From assembly GCF_030534335.1 (NCBI RefSeq), contig NZ_CP130565.1:1695501-1759500 (forward strand): a stretch of DNA of 64,000 bases, given 5' to 3'. Source of the stretch: Marivirga harenae. GTDB lineage: Bacteria; Bacteroidota; Bacteroidia; Cytophagales; Cyclobacteriaceae. The notes beneath the pieces were generated by a model. The model was given only the letters and a program-made list of their open reading frames with translations, was not told the origin of the DNA and searched no databases. Numbering within the stretch: position 1 is the stretch's first letter; the number at the start of each line of letters is the position of its first letter. The translations under genes were made by a program, and so were the position numbers. This document shows, piece by piece, positions 46,037-55,904 of the stretch.

Positions 46037-47020
46037 ATGGAAGAAGCACAGGTAGCAAATAAAAGCGAATTGCAGCAAAAGGTAAAAGACGTAATGTCTG
46101 AAGTTGCTAAAGTAGTAGTGGGTCAAGAATATATGGTCAATCGTTTGTTGATTGGACTCTTCACTAATGGGCACGTATTGTTGGAAGGAGTTCCCGGTTT
46201 GGCAAAGACCTTAACAGTTAATACTTTAGCGAATGTTTTGCATTTAGATTTCCAGCGTATTCAGTTTACTCCGGATTTAATGCCGTCCGACTTGATTGGA
46301 ACCATGATTTATAATCAGAAGCAAGGGAATTTTGAAGTCAAGAAAGGCCCTATTTTCTCAAATCTTGTTTTAGCAGATGAGGTAAACCGATCCCCTGCCA
46401 AAGTACAATCTGCATTATTGGAAGCAATGCAGGAAAAACAAGTGACGATTGGCGAAACAACATTCCGATTAGATAGACCATTTTTGGTTTTGGCGACTCA
46501 AAATCCGGTTGATCAGGAAGGAACTTATCCTCTACCGGAGGCACAAGTCGACCGTTTCATGTTGAAAGTAACGGTGAGTTACCCAACCAAATCTCAGGAA
46601 TTAGAGGTGATGCGAAGAATGTCTAATATGTCTTTTAATAAAGAAGTTAATACAATTCTAACGAAGGAAGAAATTTTCAGCATCAGAGATCAAGTCAATC
46701 AGGTTGAGATTTCTGAATCATTGGAACGCTACATTATCGAATTGGTATATGCCACAAGGTCTCCATTAGATTATGGATTGAAACAAGAAGCAGAATACAT
46801 TCAATATGGTGTTTCGCCTCGGGCTAGTATTAACTTAAATTTGAGTGCTAAAGCTGTAGCTTATATGGAAGGTAGGGATTATGTGTTGCCTGAAGATATT
46901 AAAGAAGTGGCTTATGATGTTATGAATCACAGGATTTTGCTCAATTACGAAGCCGAAGCAGATGGTGTTACTACTAAAGATATTATTGAGAAGATCCTTA
47001 GACAGATCCCTATTGGATAG
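46037..47020 (+). CDS. MoxR family AAA ATPase
   Basis: The 327-residue AAA+ ATPase has Walker A in LEGVPGLAKTL, Walker B in LVLADEVNRSPAKVQSA and the sensor segment LATQNPVDQEGTYPLPEAQ. MoxR proteins remodel or activate partner complexes, often with VWA-domain or DUF58 proteins. No such partner lies next to this gene; a terminator follows at once, so it appears to be a lone member. Confidence 0.95.
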   Translation: MEEAQVANKSELQQKVKDVMSEVAKVVVGQEYMVNRLLIGLFTNGHVLLEGVPGLAKTLTVNTLANVLHLDFQRIQFTPDLMPSDLIGTMIYNQKQGNFEVKKGPIFSNLVLADEVNRSPAKVQSALLEAMQEKQVTIGETTFRLDRPFLVLATQNPVDQEGTYPLPEAQVDRFMLKVTVSYPTKSQELEVMRRMSNMSFNKEVNTILTKEEIFSIRDQVNQVEISESLERYIIELVYATRSPLDYGLKQEAEYIQYGVSPRASINLNLSAKAVAYMEGRDYVLPEDIKEVAYDVMNHRILLNYEAEADGVTTKDIIEKILRQIPIG

Positions 47021-47048
47021 TTCGATATAAGTATTGAGTACAGTTCTG

Positions 47049-47077
47049 AAAGCGTTCCATATGGATCGCTTTTTTTA
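47049..47077 (+). terminator. Rho-independent terminator
   Basis: AAAGCG pairs with CGCTTT, with an inner CCATATGG palindrome and a T-run. It follows the MoxR gene. Confidence 0.75.
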
Positions 47078-47203
47078 TTTTAACACAAAATTAATAGTAG
47101 ATAAAATTGGTAACAATTTGCTAAAAAGTTTGACAACTTCAGTTAACAATTAAAACCCACCTTTGTCGCAAAGAAATTTAAACACTATTAAAAATTACTC
47201 ACG

Positions 47204-48748
47204 ATGAAGAAAATTAATTTATTAGCGATGCTAGCATTGGTGTCAGGATTTATATTCACAGCATGTGATGATGATCCGGAGCCAAACAATCTAGTGACAA
47301 TTGAAGGGATCCCAGCTACAGCTGAGATAGAAAATTTAGGAACTTTAGGTCCAGTAAATGCAACTATTACTGCAGAAGACGGACTAGCAAGTGTAACGGT
47401 TACTAAAGATGGAGAATCATATTTAGAACCAGAATTTGAAGCTAATGCTACTTCTTTGTCATTAGAATTTTCTTACACCGCAGAAGAAGCTGACGCAGAT
47501 CAGAACATTGTATTTGAATTTACAGCTACCGATGTGGACGGAGATGAAGAAACAGTTACTCACGTTTTATCTGTTGGAGAAGCACCTGAAGTAGAAACCG
47601 AAGTTACAGTTACAGAAAATATTTCAGAGGATGTGACTTGGAATAATGAAACTGTTTATCGTTTAGGCGGTAGAATATTCGTTTTAGATGGTGCTACTTT
47701 AACTATTGAAGCAGGGACTATCATTAAAGGTGAAGCAGGTACAGGAACAAACGCGACTGCCTTGGTTATTGCAAGAGGTGGTAAATTAATGGCAGAAGGA
47801 ACGGCTCAAGCCCCAATTATCTTCACATCAGTTGCAGATGAAATTGAGCCAGGTATGATTGCTTCTCCTAATTTAGATCCGGACATTGATGGCTTATGGG
47901 GTGGATTAATCGTATTAGGTAGAGCTCCTATTTCAACTCCTGATGGAGTAGCTCAAATTGAAGGAATTCCACCTTCTGACACCAACGGCTTATATGGTGG
48001 TGGTGACAATGCCAACGTTGCTGATAATTCTGGTGTTTTAAAATACATCTCTATTCGTCACGGTGGTGCTAATATAGGTGAAGGTAATGAAATCAATGGT
48101 TTGACTCTTGGTGGTGTTGGTACAGGAACTATGATTGAAAATATCGAAATTATTGCAAACCAAGATGATGGTATCGAGCCATTTGGAGGATCTGTAAATG
48201 TAACAAATCTTTTAGTTTGGAATTCTTATGATGATAGCTTTGACTGTGATCAAGATTATACAGGAACAATTGATAATTTTATTGGTATCCTAGGTTTTGA
48301 TTCTGATCATGCTCTTGAATTAGATGGTCCTGAAGGTGCACTTGACGAGGGTGGATATACTCTAAAAAATGGTTCTATTAAAGGTGATTTAGATGCAACT
48401 GGTGGAGAATACGCAGATTTGAGAGATGCTGTTTCCGTAAGATTAGAAAACATCTACTTCTTCAACTTTAAAGCTAATTCTGACTTTGAATTGGATGATG
48501 ATGGTTCTGTTGCTAATTTCAATTCAGGAGCTACCGTTTTAAGCAATTTACAATTCAATATAAGTCATTTAGATGAAGGGAATAGAACGATTGCTGATAT
48601 TTTTAATGACACGACTGATAGTGGAGCATTTGATAACTTAAGTGCTGATGAAGCTTCAGTTGTTACTACTCCAACAGTAGGTGCTGATAAGTCTGCTTTT
48701 GCAGGATGGACTTGGGCCGATGCTGATGGACAGTTAACAGACTTTTAA
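47204..48748 (+). CDS. Putative surface lipoprotein with parallel beta-helix-like region
   Basis: The 514-residue protein has a signal with lipobox FIFTAC, an immunoglobulin-like N-terminal region (about 30-130), then a glycine-rich repetitive region with GGRIFVLDGATLTIEAGTII that looks like a right-handed beta-helix. Such proteins in Bacteroidota often lie beside a TonB receptor, as here, and may help capture a ligand. The ligand is unknown. A strong terminator separates it from the receptor. Confidence 0.8.
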   Translation: MKKINLLAMLALVSGFIFTACDDDPEPNNLVTIEGIPATAEIENLGTLGPVNATITAEDGLASVTVTKDGESYLEPEFEANATSLSLEFSYTAEEADADQNIVFEFTATDVDGDEETVTHVLSVGEAPEVETEVTVTENISEDVTWNNETVYRLGGRIFVLDGATLTIEAGTIIKGEAGTGTNATALVIARGGKLMAEGTAQAPIIFTSVADEIEPGMIASPNLDPDIDGLWGGLIVLGRAPISTPDGVAQIEGIPPSDTNGLYGGGDNANVADNSGVLKYISIRHGGANIGEGNEINGLTLGGVGTGTMIENIEIIANQDDGIEPFGGSVNVTNLLVWNSYDDSFDCDQDYTGTIDNFIGILGFDSDHALELDGPEGALDEGGYTLKNGSIKGDLDATGGEYADLRDAVSVRLENIYFFNFKANSDFELDDDGSVANFNSGATVLSNLQFNISHLDEGNRTIADIFNDTTDSGAFDNLSADEASVVTTPTVGADKSAFAGWTWADADGQLTDF

Positions 48749-48775
48749 CTAATAGTTTTTCATAAGTTATACACA

Positions 48776-48804
48776 AAATCCCGATCATCTGATCGGGATT
48801 TTTT
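48776..48804 (+). terminator. Rho-independent terminator
   Basis: AATCCCGATCA pairs with TGATCGGGATT and is followed by a T-run. It lies after the lipoprotein gene. Confidence 0.8.
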
Positions 48805-48921
48805 ATTTTCAATACATTGCAATATTACGATAATAACAATCATTTAACATTTCAATAATTTAGTAATAAACCTTTTCTCCTTTTTTAATCGGACTTTTGT
48901 AACATCAAATAAAACAAAGAG

Positions 48922-51819
48922 ATGAATAACAAATTTCTGATTTCAATTTTACTCGTTTTGCTTATTCCTGCAATAAGCTTAGCACAAAAAGGTATAATTA
49001 GAGGTACCGTAACAGATGCAGCAAATGGTGAGGCACTATTTGGTGTAAATGTTGTAATAGAAGGTACGAGTACTGGTGCAGTTACTGATTTTGATGGTAA
49101 ATTTCAAATTAATGCCGAGCCTGGCACTTATAATGTTCAAGCCTCATTTGTAACTTACAGAACTGTTACTATTGAGGGTGTAAAAGTGAATGCAGGTGAG
49201 GTTAATATTATAGATAATATTTCACTTGCTGAAGATGTAGCTCAATTAGGTGAGGTTGTGGTTACTGCAAAAGCAATTCGATCTACTGAAGCAGCGTTAT
49301 TGGCTGTTAAAAGAAAATCGCCAAATGTCCTAGATGGAATTTCTTCTGCTAATTTTAGAAAAATTGGGGATAGTGATGCTGCTTCTGCAGTCAAAAGAGT
49401 TCCTGGTATCTCTGTAGAAGGCGGAAAATATGTTTATATAAGAGGATTAGGAGATAGATATACTAAATCTATTTTAAATGGAGTTGATATCCCTGGCCTA
49501 GATCCTGACAGAAATACCTTGCAAATGGATATTTTTCCTACAGGTATAATTGACAATATCATGGTCACTAAATCTTTTACAGCAGATTTACCGGCAGACT
49601 TTACAGGAGGAATTGTAAATATAGACACCAAAGAATTTCCTGAGGAGCCAACATTTGATGTCTCCATTGGTGGAAGTTTTAACCCGACTATGCACTTCAA
49701 TAATAATTACCTTACATACGAAGGTAGTAATACAGACTTCTTAGGTTTTGACAATGGAACCAGAGCTAATCCAGCAGATAATTTTGCTTCTGAGGATATT
49801 CCACTTTATGGAAACGTAATTGGAAGACCAGACAGTAAAGACGGCCAGAAATTTAGTTCAATTCTTCGTGATTTCAACCCAACTTTAGATGCCATGAGAC
49901 AGAACAGTTTTATGGATTACAGTGCTGGTTTGAGTTTTGGAAATCAAAAAGCATTAAGTGGCATGACTTTAGGCCATAGCTTTTCATTGAATTACAAGAA
50001 TAATACTCGCTTCTATCAAGATGCAGAATTTGGTAGATATGGATTAGCAAATGATAGATCTACTAATGAATTAGAGGTTAGAGAAACTCAGATAGGAGAT
50101 TATGGTACTAATGAAGTATTGATCAGTGCAATGGGTGGATTGGCTTTGAAAACTGCTAATTCTAAATACAAATTAAATCTATTGCACCTTCAAAACGGAG
50201 AATCAAAAGCTGGTGAATTTGAATATAGAAATCGGGACCAAGGAGCAAATTTTGATGCACGTCAGGAAAACTTAGAGTACACACAAAAGGGATTAACCAA
50301 TATTCTATTAGCTGGTGAGCACTACATAGACGGCAGAGATTGGCAAGTAGAATGGAAGGTGTCTCCAACAAGATCTAGTATCACCGATCCAGACATTAGG
50401 TTTACTAGAATAAGAGATGAAGGCTTTGATGGGGAGAACTTAACCATTGGATCTGAATCAGGATACCCAGAAAGAATCTGGAGATATTTAAATGAAGATA
50501 ACCTAGCGTCCAAGGCGGATATCACTAGAGCCTATAAATTCAATGGAGAAGATGCCAAATTTAAATTTGGTGGAGGAAATACTTACAAGAGAAGAGATTA
50601 TAAAATTGAGAACTATCAAATTATTCCTAATGGTGTAGAGATCACTTTGAATCCAAATGTGATGTTTGAGGAAGAAAACCTATGGCCAGCTGATGAAAAC
50701 GGATTTAGTGGAACACGTTACGAACCTCAGTTCGTTCCTAATAATACTAATCAATATGATGCAACAATTAATTCATCAGCAGCTTATGCATCAAATGAAT
50801 TTGCACCTATTGAAAACCTTAAAGCAATTATTGGATTAAGAACAGAATACTATACTCAATCTTATACTGGCTTAAACCAACAAGGTTTGCTGCTAGAAAA
50901 TGAGCAGGTGTTGGAAACATTTGATTTATTCCCAACCGCTAATTTGGTTTACTCTTTAGCTGAAAAACAGAATTTTAGAGTTGGGTATTCAAGAACTACT
51001 GCTAGACCTTCTTTTAAAGAAGCTTCATTTGCCGAAATTTTGGATCCTGTTTCAGGTCGGTCATTCATTGGTGGATTCTTCCCTGACGAAAATGCAACCG
51101 GTGATGTGGTTTGGGATGGAAACTTAAGACCCACTTACATTGACAATTTTGATTTAAGATGGGAACTATTCCAAGAAAGAGGACAAACATTCTCATTAAG
51201 TGGATTTTACAAGAAATTTACAGATCCAATTGAGATGGTTCAATATGTACAAATTGCAGGGTTTTTCCAGCCTAGAAACGTAGGAACTGGGGAAGTTGTG
51301 GGTGCAGAAGCCGAATTCAGGAAAAACCTAAGTTTTATAACTCCTGCTTTGGAAAACTTCTCCGTGAATGGAAATATAACTGTTACACAATCCAAAATTG
51401 AGATGGCTCCGAACGAGTTTGCTTCAAGAACCAACAATGCAAGGGAGGGTCAAGTTATTGAGAATACTAGAGAAATGGCTGGTCAGTCACCTTATATTCT
51501 GAATTTCGGAATGTCATATGCCGATTATGAAAATGGGCTAGACGGAGGTTTATTCTACAATGTTCAAGGTCCTACTTTAATTTTCGTTGGAATTGGAAAT
51601 AGGTCAGATATTTATTCTGAACCATTCCATAATTTAAATTTCAATATGAATAAAACATTTGGTGCAGACGAAAAAATGAAATTAAGCGTAGGTATCAGCA
51701 ATATTCTTGGTGATCTTAGGGAAGAGTTCTTTCAGGGATATCAAGCGCAAGAGCAAGTATTTACAAGATACAATCCAGGTCGCTCAGTTAGTGTAGGGTT
51801 CTCTTATAAATTCAGATGA
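48922..51819 (+). CDS. TonB-dependent receptor with N-terminal carboxypeptidase-like domain
   Basis: The 965-residue protein has a signal peptide (cleavage near SLAQ), a CarboxypepD_reg-like domain (about 23-105, GIIRGTVTDAANGEALFGVN), the plug (with YVYIRGLGDRYTKSILNGVD) and a large beta-barrel ending in SVGFSYKFR, an aromatic terminal typical of outer-membrane insertion. It imports an unknown ligand using energy from TonB. Together with the upstream beta-helix lipoprotein it resembles a receptor-surface lipoprotein pair. Confidence 0.92.
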   Translation: MNNKFLISILLVLLIPAISLAQKGIIRGTVTDAANGEALFGVNVVIEGTSTGAVTDFDGKFQINAEPGTYNVQASFVTYRTVTIEGVKVNAGEVNIIDNISLAEDVAQLGEVVVTAKAIRSTEAALLAVKRKSPNVLDGISSANFRKIGDSDAASAVKRVPGISVEGGKYVYIRGLGDRYTKSILNGVDIPGLDPDRNTLQMDIFPTGIIDNIMVTKSFTADLPADFTGGIVNIDTKEFPEEPTFDVSIGGSFNPTMHFNNNYLTYEGSNTDFLGFDNGTRANPADNFASEDIPLYGNVIGRPDSKDGQKFSSILRDFNPTLDAMRQNSFMDYSAGLSFGNQKALSGMTLGHSFSLNYKNNTRFYQDAEFGRYGLANDRSTNELEVRETQIGDYGTNEVLISAMGGLALKTANSKYKLNLLHLQNGESKAGEFEYRNRDQGANFDARQENLEYTQKGLTNILLAGEHYIDGRDWQVEWKVSPTRSSITDPDIRFTRIRDEGFDGENLTIGSESGYPERIWRYLNEDNLASKADITRAYKFNGEDAKFKFGGGNTYKRRDYKIENYQIIPNGVEITLNPNVMFEEENLWPADENGFSGTRYEPQFVPNNTNQYDATINSSAAYASNEFAPIENLKAIIGLRTEYYTQSYTGLNQQGLLLENEQVLETFDLFPTANLVYSLAEKQNFRVGYSRTTARPSFKEASFAEILDPVSGRSFIGGFFPDENATGDVVWDGNLRPTYIDNFDLRWELFQERGQTFSLSGFYKKFTDPIEMVQYVQIAGFFQPRNVGTGEVVGAEAEFRKNLSFITPALENFSVNGNITVTQSKIEMAPNEFASRTNNAREGQVIENTREMAGQSPYILNFGMSYADYENGLDGGLFYNVQGPTLIFVGIGNRSDIYSEPFHNLNFNMNKTFGADEKMKLSVGISNILGDLREEFFQGYQAQEQVFTRYNPGRSVSVGFSYKFR

Positions 51820-51847
51820 TAAAGTTCAGGTTGACTTTTATATAATC

Positions 51848-51879
51848 AAAGCTTCCGAGAATTCTCGGAAGCTTTTTTT
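51848..51879 (+). terminator. Terminator of the TonB receptor
   Basis: AAAGCTTCCGAGA pairs with TCTCGGAAGCTTT around a 2-base centre and is followed by T's. It is the plus-strand terminator of the receptor gene. Confidence 0.85.
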
Positions 51880-51886
51880 ATGTTAT

Positions 51887-51922
51887 AAAAAAACCCGCAA
51901 GAACAGTTCTGTTCATGCGGGT
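51887..51922 (-). terminator. Terminator of the convergent propeller gene
   Basis: On the minus strand ACCCGC pairs with GCGGGT, with a further GAACAGTTCTGTTC inner palindrome, and is followed by a T-run. It is the partner of the plus-strand terminator just before it. Confidence 0.8.
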
Positions 51923-51943
51923 ACGATACGTATTTTTTTGGAT

Positions 51944-52825
51944 TTACTTCTCTAATTGGTAGGCCACTACCTTATTTTTAAAGAAAGTAGGCACATAAAC
52001 AATCATTTTATCAGCATCTAAACCGATATCAGCAGTTTGTGATTCTTGAGCTTTGGTGTCCAGCAATAATGTAGCTTTATTTCCTGCTACATGATAAATT
52101 TCACCTTGCCATCTGCTGGCAATATAAGTTTCGTCATTTAGCATGGTTAGACCATCTCCCCCAGTTACGGAGTCGTTGACCATTGAAAATTTATTTTCAA
52201 CAAGATCATATGCCCGCAAGCCCTTTTTATCCAAAGTCATCAATTGATTCCCCTTACTTAATAAGCCATTTAGTCCCTCTACACCTTGGGCAATAGTAGA
52301 TAATTGTCCACCCTCAATCTTATGAATCAAGCCTAATCCCATATCTGAAATATAAACTGCGCTTGCTGAGGTCGTAATATCATTTAAAAACTCTGCTTTT
52401 TCAGGAGTAAATTCCTTAGCGATTTCACCCGTTTCCAAATCAATGGCCACTATTCTATCAATATCTGTCACGTAAAGGTGGCCATCAAAAATACCCATTC
52501 CTTTTGGAGCATTGAGACCCGTTGCCCAATTCAATTCCTGAACACTTCCGTCTAGATTTAAGATAGAAATAAAGCCTTCTCCATTTTTGTCTAATGGTTG
52601 TCCGTTAATATTAGAAACAAATAGTCGACTTCCCTCTCCATCGAATAGAACAGACTCACAGGTTGTCATCACTGTATCAGTTTCCCATAATTTAACCAAA
52701 TTAGGATCGGCTGCTGTTTCTACTACTTCCTTGACCTGTGTTTCTTCTTCTTGATTTTCCTTTTTAGTTGGGGTGCATGCAAAAATTAGCAATGCAAAAC
52801 CCAATACGAATACTGTACTTTTCAT
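51944..52825 (-). CDS. Beta-propeller lipoprotein (SMP-30/gluconolactonase-like)
   Basis: The protein of about 293 residues has the lipobox around LLIFAC (start ATG 52825, which puts the signal at the N-terminus; the frame reaches 52876). The body shows a beta-propeller pattern with SVLFDGEGSRLFVSNI and a strand ILNLDGSVQELNWATGLNAP, typical of SMP-30-like proteins. It is probably anchored in a cell envelope membrane. No enzymatic residues can be assigned with confidence. Confidence 0.78.
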   Translation of the reverse strand: MKSTVFVLGFALLIFACTPTKKENQEEETQVKEVVETAADPNLVKLWETDTVMTTCESVLFDGEGSRLFVSNINGQPLDKNGEGFISILNLDGSVQELNWATGLNAPKGMGIFDGHLYVTDIDRIVAIDLETGEIAKEFTPEKAEFLNDITTSASAVYISDMGLGLIHKIEGGQLSTIAQGVEGLNGLLSKGNQLMTLDKKGLRAYDLVENKFSMVNDSVTGGDGLTMLNDETYIASRWQGEIYHVAGNKATLLLDTKAQESQTADIGLDADKMIVYVPTFFKNKVVAYQLEK

Positions 52826-53052
52826 AGTCTTTTTTTGTGTTGGTTTACATAAAGATACAAAACTGAAAGCAATCACAAGTGTTTCAGTTTCTTGATAAGA
52901 TTTGTAAGTCTGAATATTGGATAAGGTGGTCTCTGAGATAATAACCTTTTGTTACTATCGTGGCGGTATTTTTGCAGTGGTTAGTAGAAAAAGCGAAATG
53001 TTTTTTGATTAAGTGAGAATTTTGGAAAAGTACTACCTTGTTGTAGTTGACC

Positions 53053-53943
53053 TTATTTTGAACTGGCATCTCCTATATACTTTAATACTTGCCTTAAAGC
53101 TGCTTTTCGAATATCCTTCTCGCGAACTTCGGAGTGTCGGTGTAGCACAAATTGAAATTTTAAAGAAGTAAAATTTTCATTGATCTTAATAATTCGCAGC
53201 ACGTAACTGTCATGTTTGATATATTTATGATATTCCTTCAGCACCTTAATTATATGTGCTTCAACAGCTTCTACATCAGTAGTCAACTCATTTTTCAGAT
53301 CGAAATCAAAACTGACTTTACGGATAGCTCTTTTAGTGTAATTAAAGATTTGAGAGGTGAGAACCATTGAATTTGGGATGTAAATCAAATCTTCGTCATC
53401 ATTTACAATATGCATATTGACCAAAGTGATATCAGAAACCTTTCCTTTTACCTCCCCAATTTTGATCTCATCTCCTATCATTACTTCCTCTGAGAACATA
53501 ATGATCATACCATTGATCATATTCGCAATATAATCTTTGGAAAGAATAGCGATAGCTGCTGCAACAATACTTAATGAAGTTATTAGATTGATAGGGTCTA
53601 TTTTAAATAGGAATAGAATAGAGCCAATTAGAACAAAAGTGTGCAAAATATTTGCGATATGATCGATCCCTAAAACAAAATTGTTTTTTACACCTTTAGA
53701 TAATTTGTGCTTTCGCTGATAATAAAAAACAACGCCTAATCTTATTAATGAGATCCAAAGGTCAGCATAAAGATAAAATCGCAAAGCTCTTAAATAGTGT
53801 TCTGCTATTCCAAATTCGATTAATTGATTTTTAAAATTATCAATAGCAAAAAGACCACCAATAAAAAGTACTGCTTTAGCTAAAAACCAAATTCTCTTTT
53901 TTCGCTCCAGATTTATAGTTGGGGTTATGGATTTTTTGTTCAT
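53053..53943 (-). CDS. MscS family mechanosensitive ion channel
   Basis: The 296-residue protein has four predicted membrane helices (about 20-38, 47-65, 85-106, 110-130) and the MscS pore-lining segment with SLSIVAAAIAILSKDYIANM, followed by the beta domain with IGDEIKIGEVKGKVSDITL. It releases solutes under osmotic downshift. It is divergent from ppa. Confidence 0.88.
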   Translation of the reverse strand: MNKKSITPTINLERKKRIWFLAKAVLFIGGLFAIDNFKNQLIEFGIAEHYLRALRFYLYADLWISLIRLGVVFYYQRKHKLSKGVKNNFVLGIDHIANILHTFVLIGSILFLFKIDPINLITSLSIVAAAIAILSKDYIANMINGMIIMFSEEVMIGDEIKIGEVKGKVSDITLVNMHIVNDDEDLIYIPNSMVLTSQIFNYTKRAIRKVSFDFDLKNELTTDVEAVEAHIIKVLKEYHKYIKHDSYVLRIIKINENFTSLKFQFVLHRHSEVREKDIRKAALRQVLKYIGDASSK

Positions 53944-54001
53944 AATGTAAAGTTATAACAATCTAATAACACTATATGTAGGTGCTCTCAGCTACATCTC
54001 T

Positions 54002-54009
54002 TATTTTTG
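54002..54009 (+). promoter_or_regulatory. Candidate -7 promoter box for ppa
   Basis: TATTTTTG matches TAnnTTTG and lies 23 bases before the preferred ppa ATG at 54033. No -33 box is clear. Confidence 0.4.
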
Positions 54010-54032
54010 TAAAAATATTTTACAAATTTAAG

Positions 54033-54575
54033 ATGATAGATAAGAAAAGAAACCCTTGGCATGATATCCATTACGGAGATGAGGTGCCTGAGTATGTAAA
54101 TGCAGTAATAGAAATTTCTAAAGGCAGCAAGGGTAAATTTGAATTGGACAAAGAGACTGGTTATTTAATGCTGGATAGAGTACTTTTTAGTTCTGTGCAT
54201 TATCCGGCTAATTATGGATTTATCCCTCAAACGTACTGTGACGATAAAGATCCATTGGATATAATGGTGATTACTTCTATTGAGTTGCCACCATTATGTA
54301 TGGTTAAAGCTAAAGTACTGGGTGTAATGAAAATGATGGATCAAGGCGAAGCAGATGATAAAATCATTGCTGTTGCAGCTAATGATATGTCAGTGAATCA
54401 TATGAATGATATTGGTGACTTACCTCCTCATACTTCGAAAGAGATGCAAAGATTTTTTGAGGATTATAAGCAATTAGAGAATAAGAAAGTGGTAGTAGAG
54501 GATTTCTTTGATAAAAAAGAAGCAATGAATGTAATTAATGAAAGCATTGAGCTTTATGATAAAACATTTAGATAA
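54033..54575 (+). CDS. ppa: Inorganic pyrophosphatase
   Basis: This family I soluble pyrophosphatase hydrolyses PPi. The frame opens at 53982, but ATG 54033 gives 180 residues, nearer the usual length. The active site is visible in [13 protein letters not shown] and [11 protein letters not shown]. It stands alone with its own terminator. Confidence 0.95.
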   Translation: MIDKKRNPWHDIHYGDEVPEYVNAVIEISKGSKGKFELDKETGYLMLDRVLFSSVHYPANYGFIPQTYCDDKDPLDIMVITSIELPPLCMVKAKVLGVMKMMDQGEADDKIIAVAANDMSVNHMNDIGDLPPHTSKEMQRFFEDYKQLENKKVVVEDFFDKKEAMNVINESIELYDKTFR

Positions 54576-54597
54576 GCGCGGTCGAATTTTTAAAAGC

Positions 54598-54635
54598 AAA
54601 AAGGCTGTCTAATCTTAATTTAGACAGCCTTTTTT
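54598..54635. terminator. Bidirectional terminator
   Basis: AAAAAGGCTGTCTAA pairs with TTTAGACAGCCTTTTT around a short loop, serving ppa and the convergent DUF2807 gene. Confidence 0.85.
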
Positions 54636-54649
54636 GATGAATACCTTTT

Positions 54650-55384
54650 TTACATTTTAGATACTTTTCCGCCTGATCCAGAATCTGCATCAACTAAAGC
54701 CGGCTTTCCGCCATAGGTAATTTTACCCGATGATGAAGCCTTTGCAATTAATTTTTCTTCTACATTTAGCTCAATCCTCCCTGAGGAGCTTGCAGCTAAA
54801 TCAGCATTTTGACAAGTGAATTCAGATGCATCAATTCTTCCAGAGCTACTAACTTGTGCTTCAAAATTTTCTGCATTTCCAGATAAAGTGAACCTACAAG
54901 AACTGCTGACTTGAGATTCTATATTATTAGCTTCAGCCTCTACTGAAATTCTAGCTGAACTGGATCCTGAGACTTCAATATTTGTAGCTTTAACATTAAG
55001 GTCCATCCTGGCTGAACTGGAGCCTCTAATGTCAATATTTGAAGTTTCAATCAAATCTTCGGATGTCATTCTAGATGAGCTGCTTGCTTTTAAGCTTTCT
55101 AGTTCTTGGAAATAGACAGTAACTTCTACTTCAATATTTCGGAACATTTTGTTAGATTCCATTTCAATTTTTAGATTACCACCTTTAACTTCGGTAATAA
55201 CATCTTCTAAGTCACCGGTAGTGCTAACATCCACCTTTGCTTCATCTCCTTTTTTCAAAATAACTCGAATGCTTTGAGACGAAGAGACTGATGTGAAATC
55301 AGACAAAGAGCGGGTTTCTGATTCCTGTGATTGTGCTTGACATGCAAACAAAATCATTACAAGGCCTAATACTAAATTCTTCAT
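54650..55384 (-). CDS. DUF2807 (GIN domain) secreted protein
   Basis: The 244-residue protein has a signal peptide and the head-domain beta-helix of the DUF2807/GIN family, with the recurrent motifs SSSARM, SSSGRI and SGSSSARI. The start ATG at 55384 follows the signal MKNLVLGLVMILFACQAQS; its Cys may form a lipobox. The family is common in Bacteroidota, function unknown; it is thought to act at the surface. A terminator shared with ppa follows. Confidence 0.82.
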   Translation of the reverse strand: MKNLVLGLVMILFACQAQSQESETRSLSDFTSVSSSQSIRVILKKGDEAKVDVSTTGDLEDVITEVKGGNLKIEMESNKMFRNIEVEVTVYFQELESLKASSSSRMTSEDLIETSNIDIRGSSSARMDLNVKATNIEVSGSSSARISVEAEANNIESQVSSSCRFTLSGNAENFEAQVSSSGRIDASEFTCQNADLAASSSGRIELNVEEKLIAKASSSGKITYGGKPALVDADSGSGGKVSKM

Positions 55385-55491
55385 GTGTTTATGGGTTAGT
55401 TTCTTTTTAAAGATGCAAGAAAAAAATGATTGGTTGCATGAATCCTAAAATATTTTGTTTCTTATCCTATATTTCGAATTTTTTCTAACAT

Positions 55492-55525
55492 AAAAAAAGC
55501 ACAATGAAAAAATTCACTGTGCTTT
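55492..55525 (-). terminator. Terminator of the small Cys protein gene
   Basis: On the minus strand AAAGCACAGTGAA pairs with TTCATTGTGCTTT and is followed by a T-run. It lies downstream of the 55550-55771 gene. Confidence 0.75.
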
Positions 55526-55549
55526 CTTTAAAATAATCTATATTATTAA

Positions 55550-55771
55550 TTAGAATTTATTCAGAACCTTATTGACTTCGGAGTCAGGATTTGCACATTG
55601 CTCGCCAGGTTGCTTACCGCAAAAGCTACAAGCTTCACCATCCTTATTTAAAAATGGACTTTGTGATGCACAAGTTCCTTTAAATTCTCCGTTTTTTATA
55701 AATAATAATCTTACCGACATTAAAATAAAAAACGCTCCTATCAATCCAATTGCTAATAAAAAAGTAGTCAT
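55550..55771 (-). CDS. Small membrane protein with cysteine cluster
   Basis: The 73-residue protein has one membrane helix (about 3-24) and a C-terminal tail with four cysteines, in GTCASQ, ACSFCGKQP and EQCANP, that could bind a metal. I recall similar short proteins in Bacteroidota without known function. The start ATG at 55771 is the only one. Confidence 0.7.
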   Translation of the reverse strand: MTTFLLAIGLIGAFFILMSVRLLFIKNGEFKGTCASQSPFLNKDGEACSFCGKQPGEQCANPDSEVNKVLNKF

Positions 55772-55904
55772 AATATTAAGATTTCAGACAATTACTTTGC
55801 CTGTTATTTTCGATTTACAAATTTAACATTCTAATTTGATAACGCCTACTAAGAAAGCAAAGTTTCTTAACTTGTGCTTTTCTCAAAATCATCAGATAAG
55901 TCAC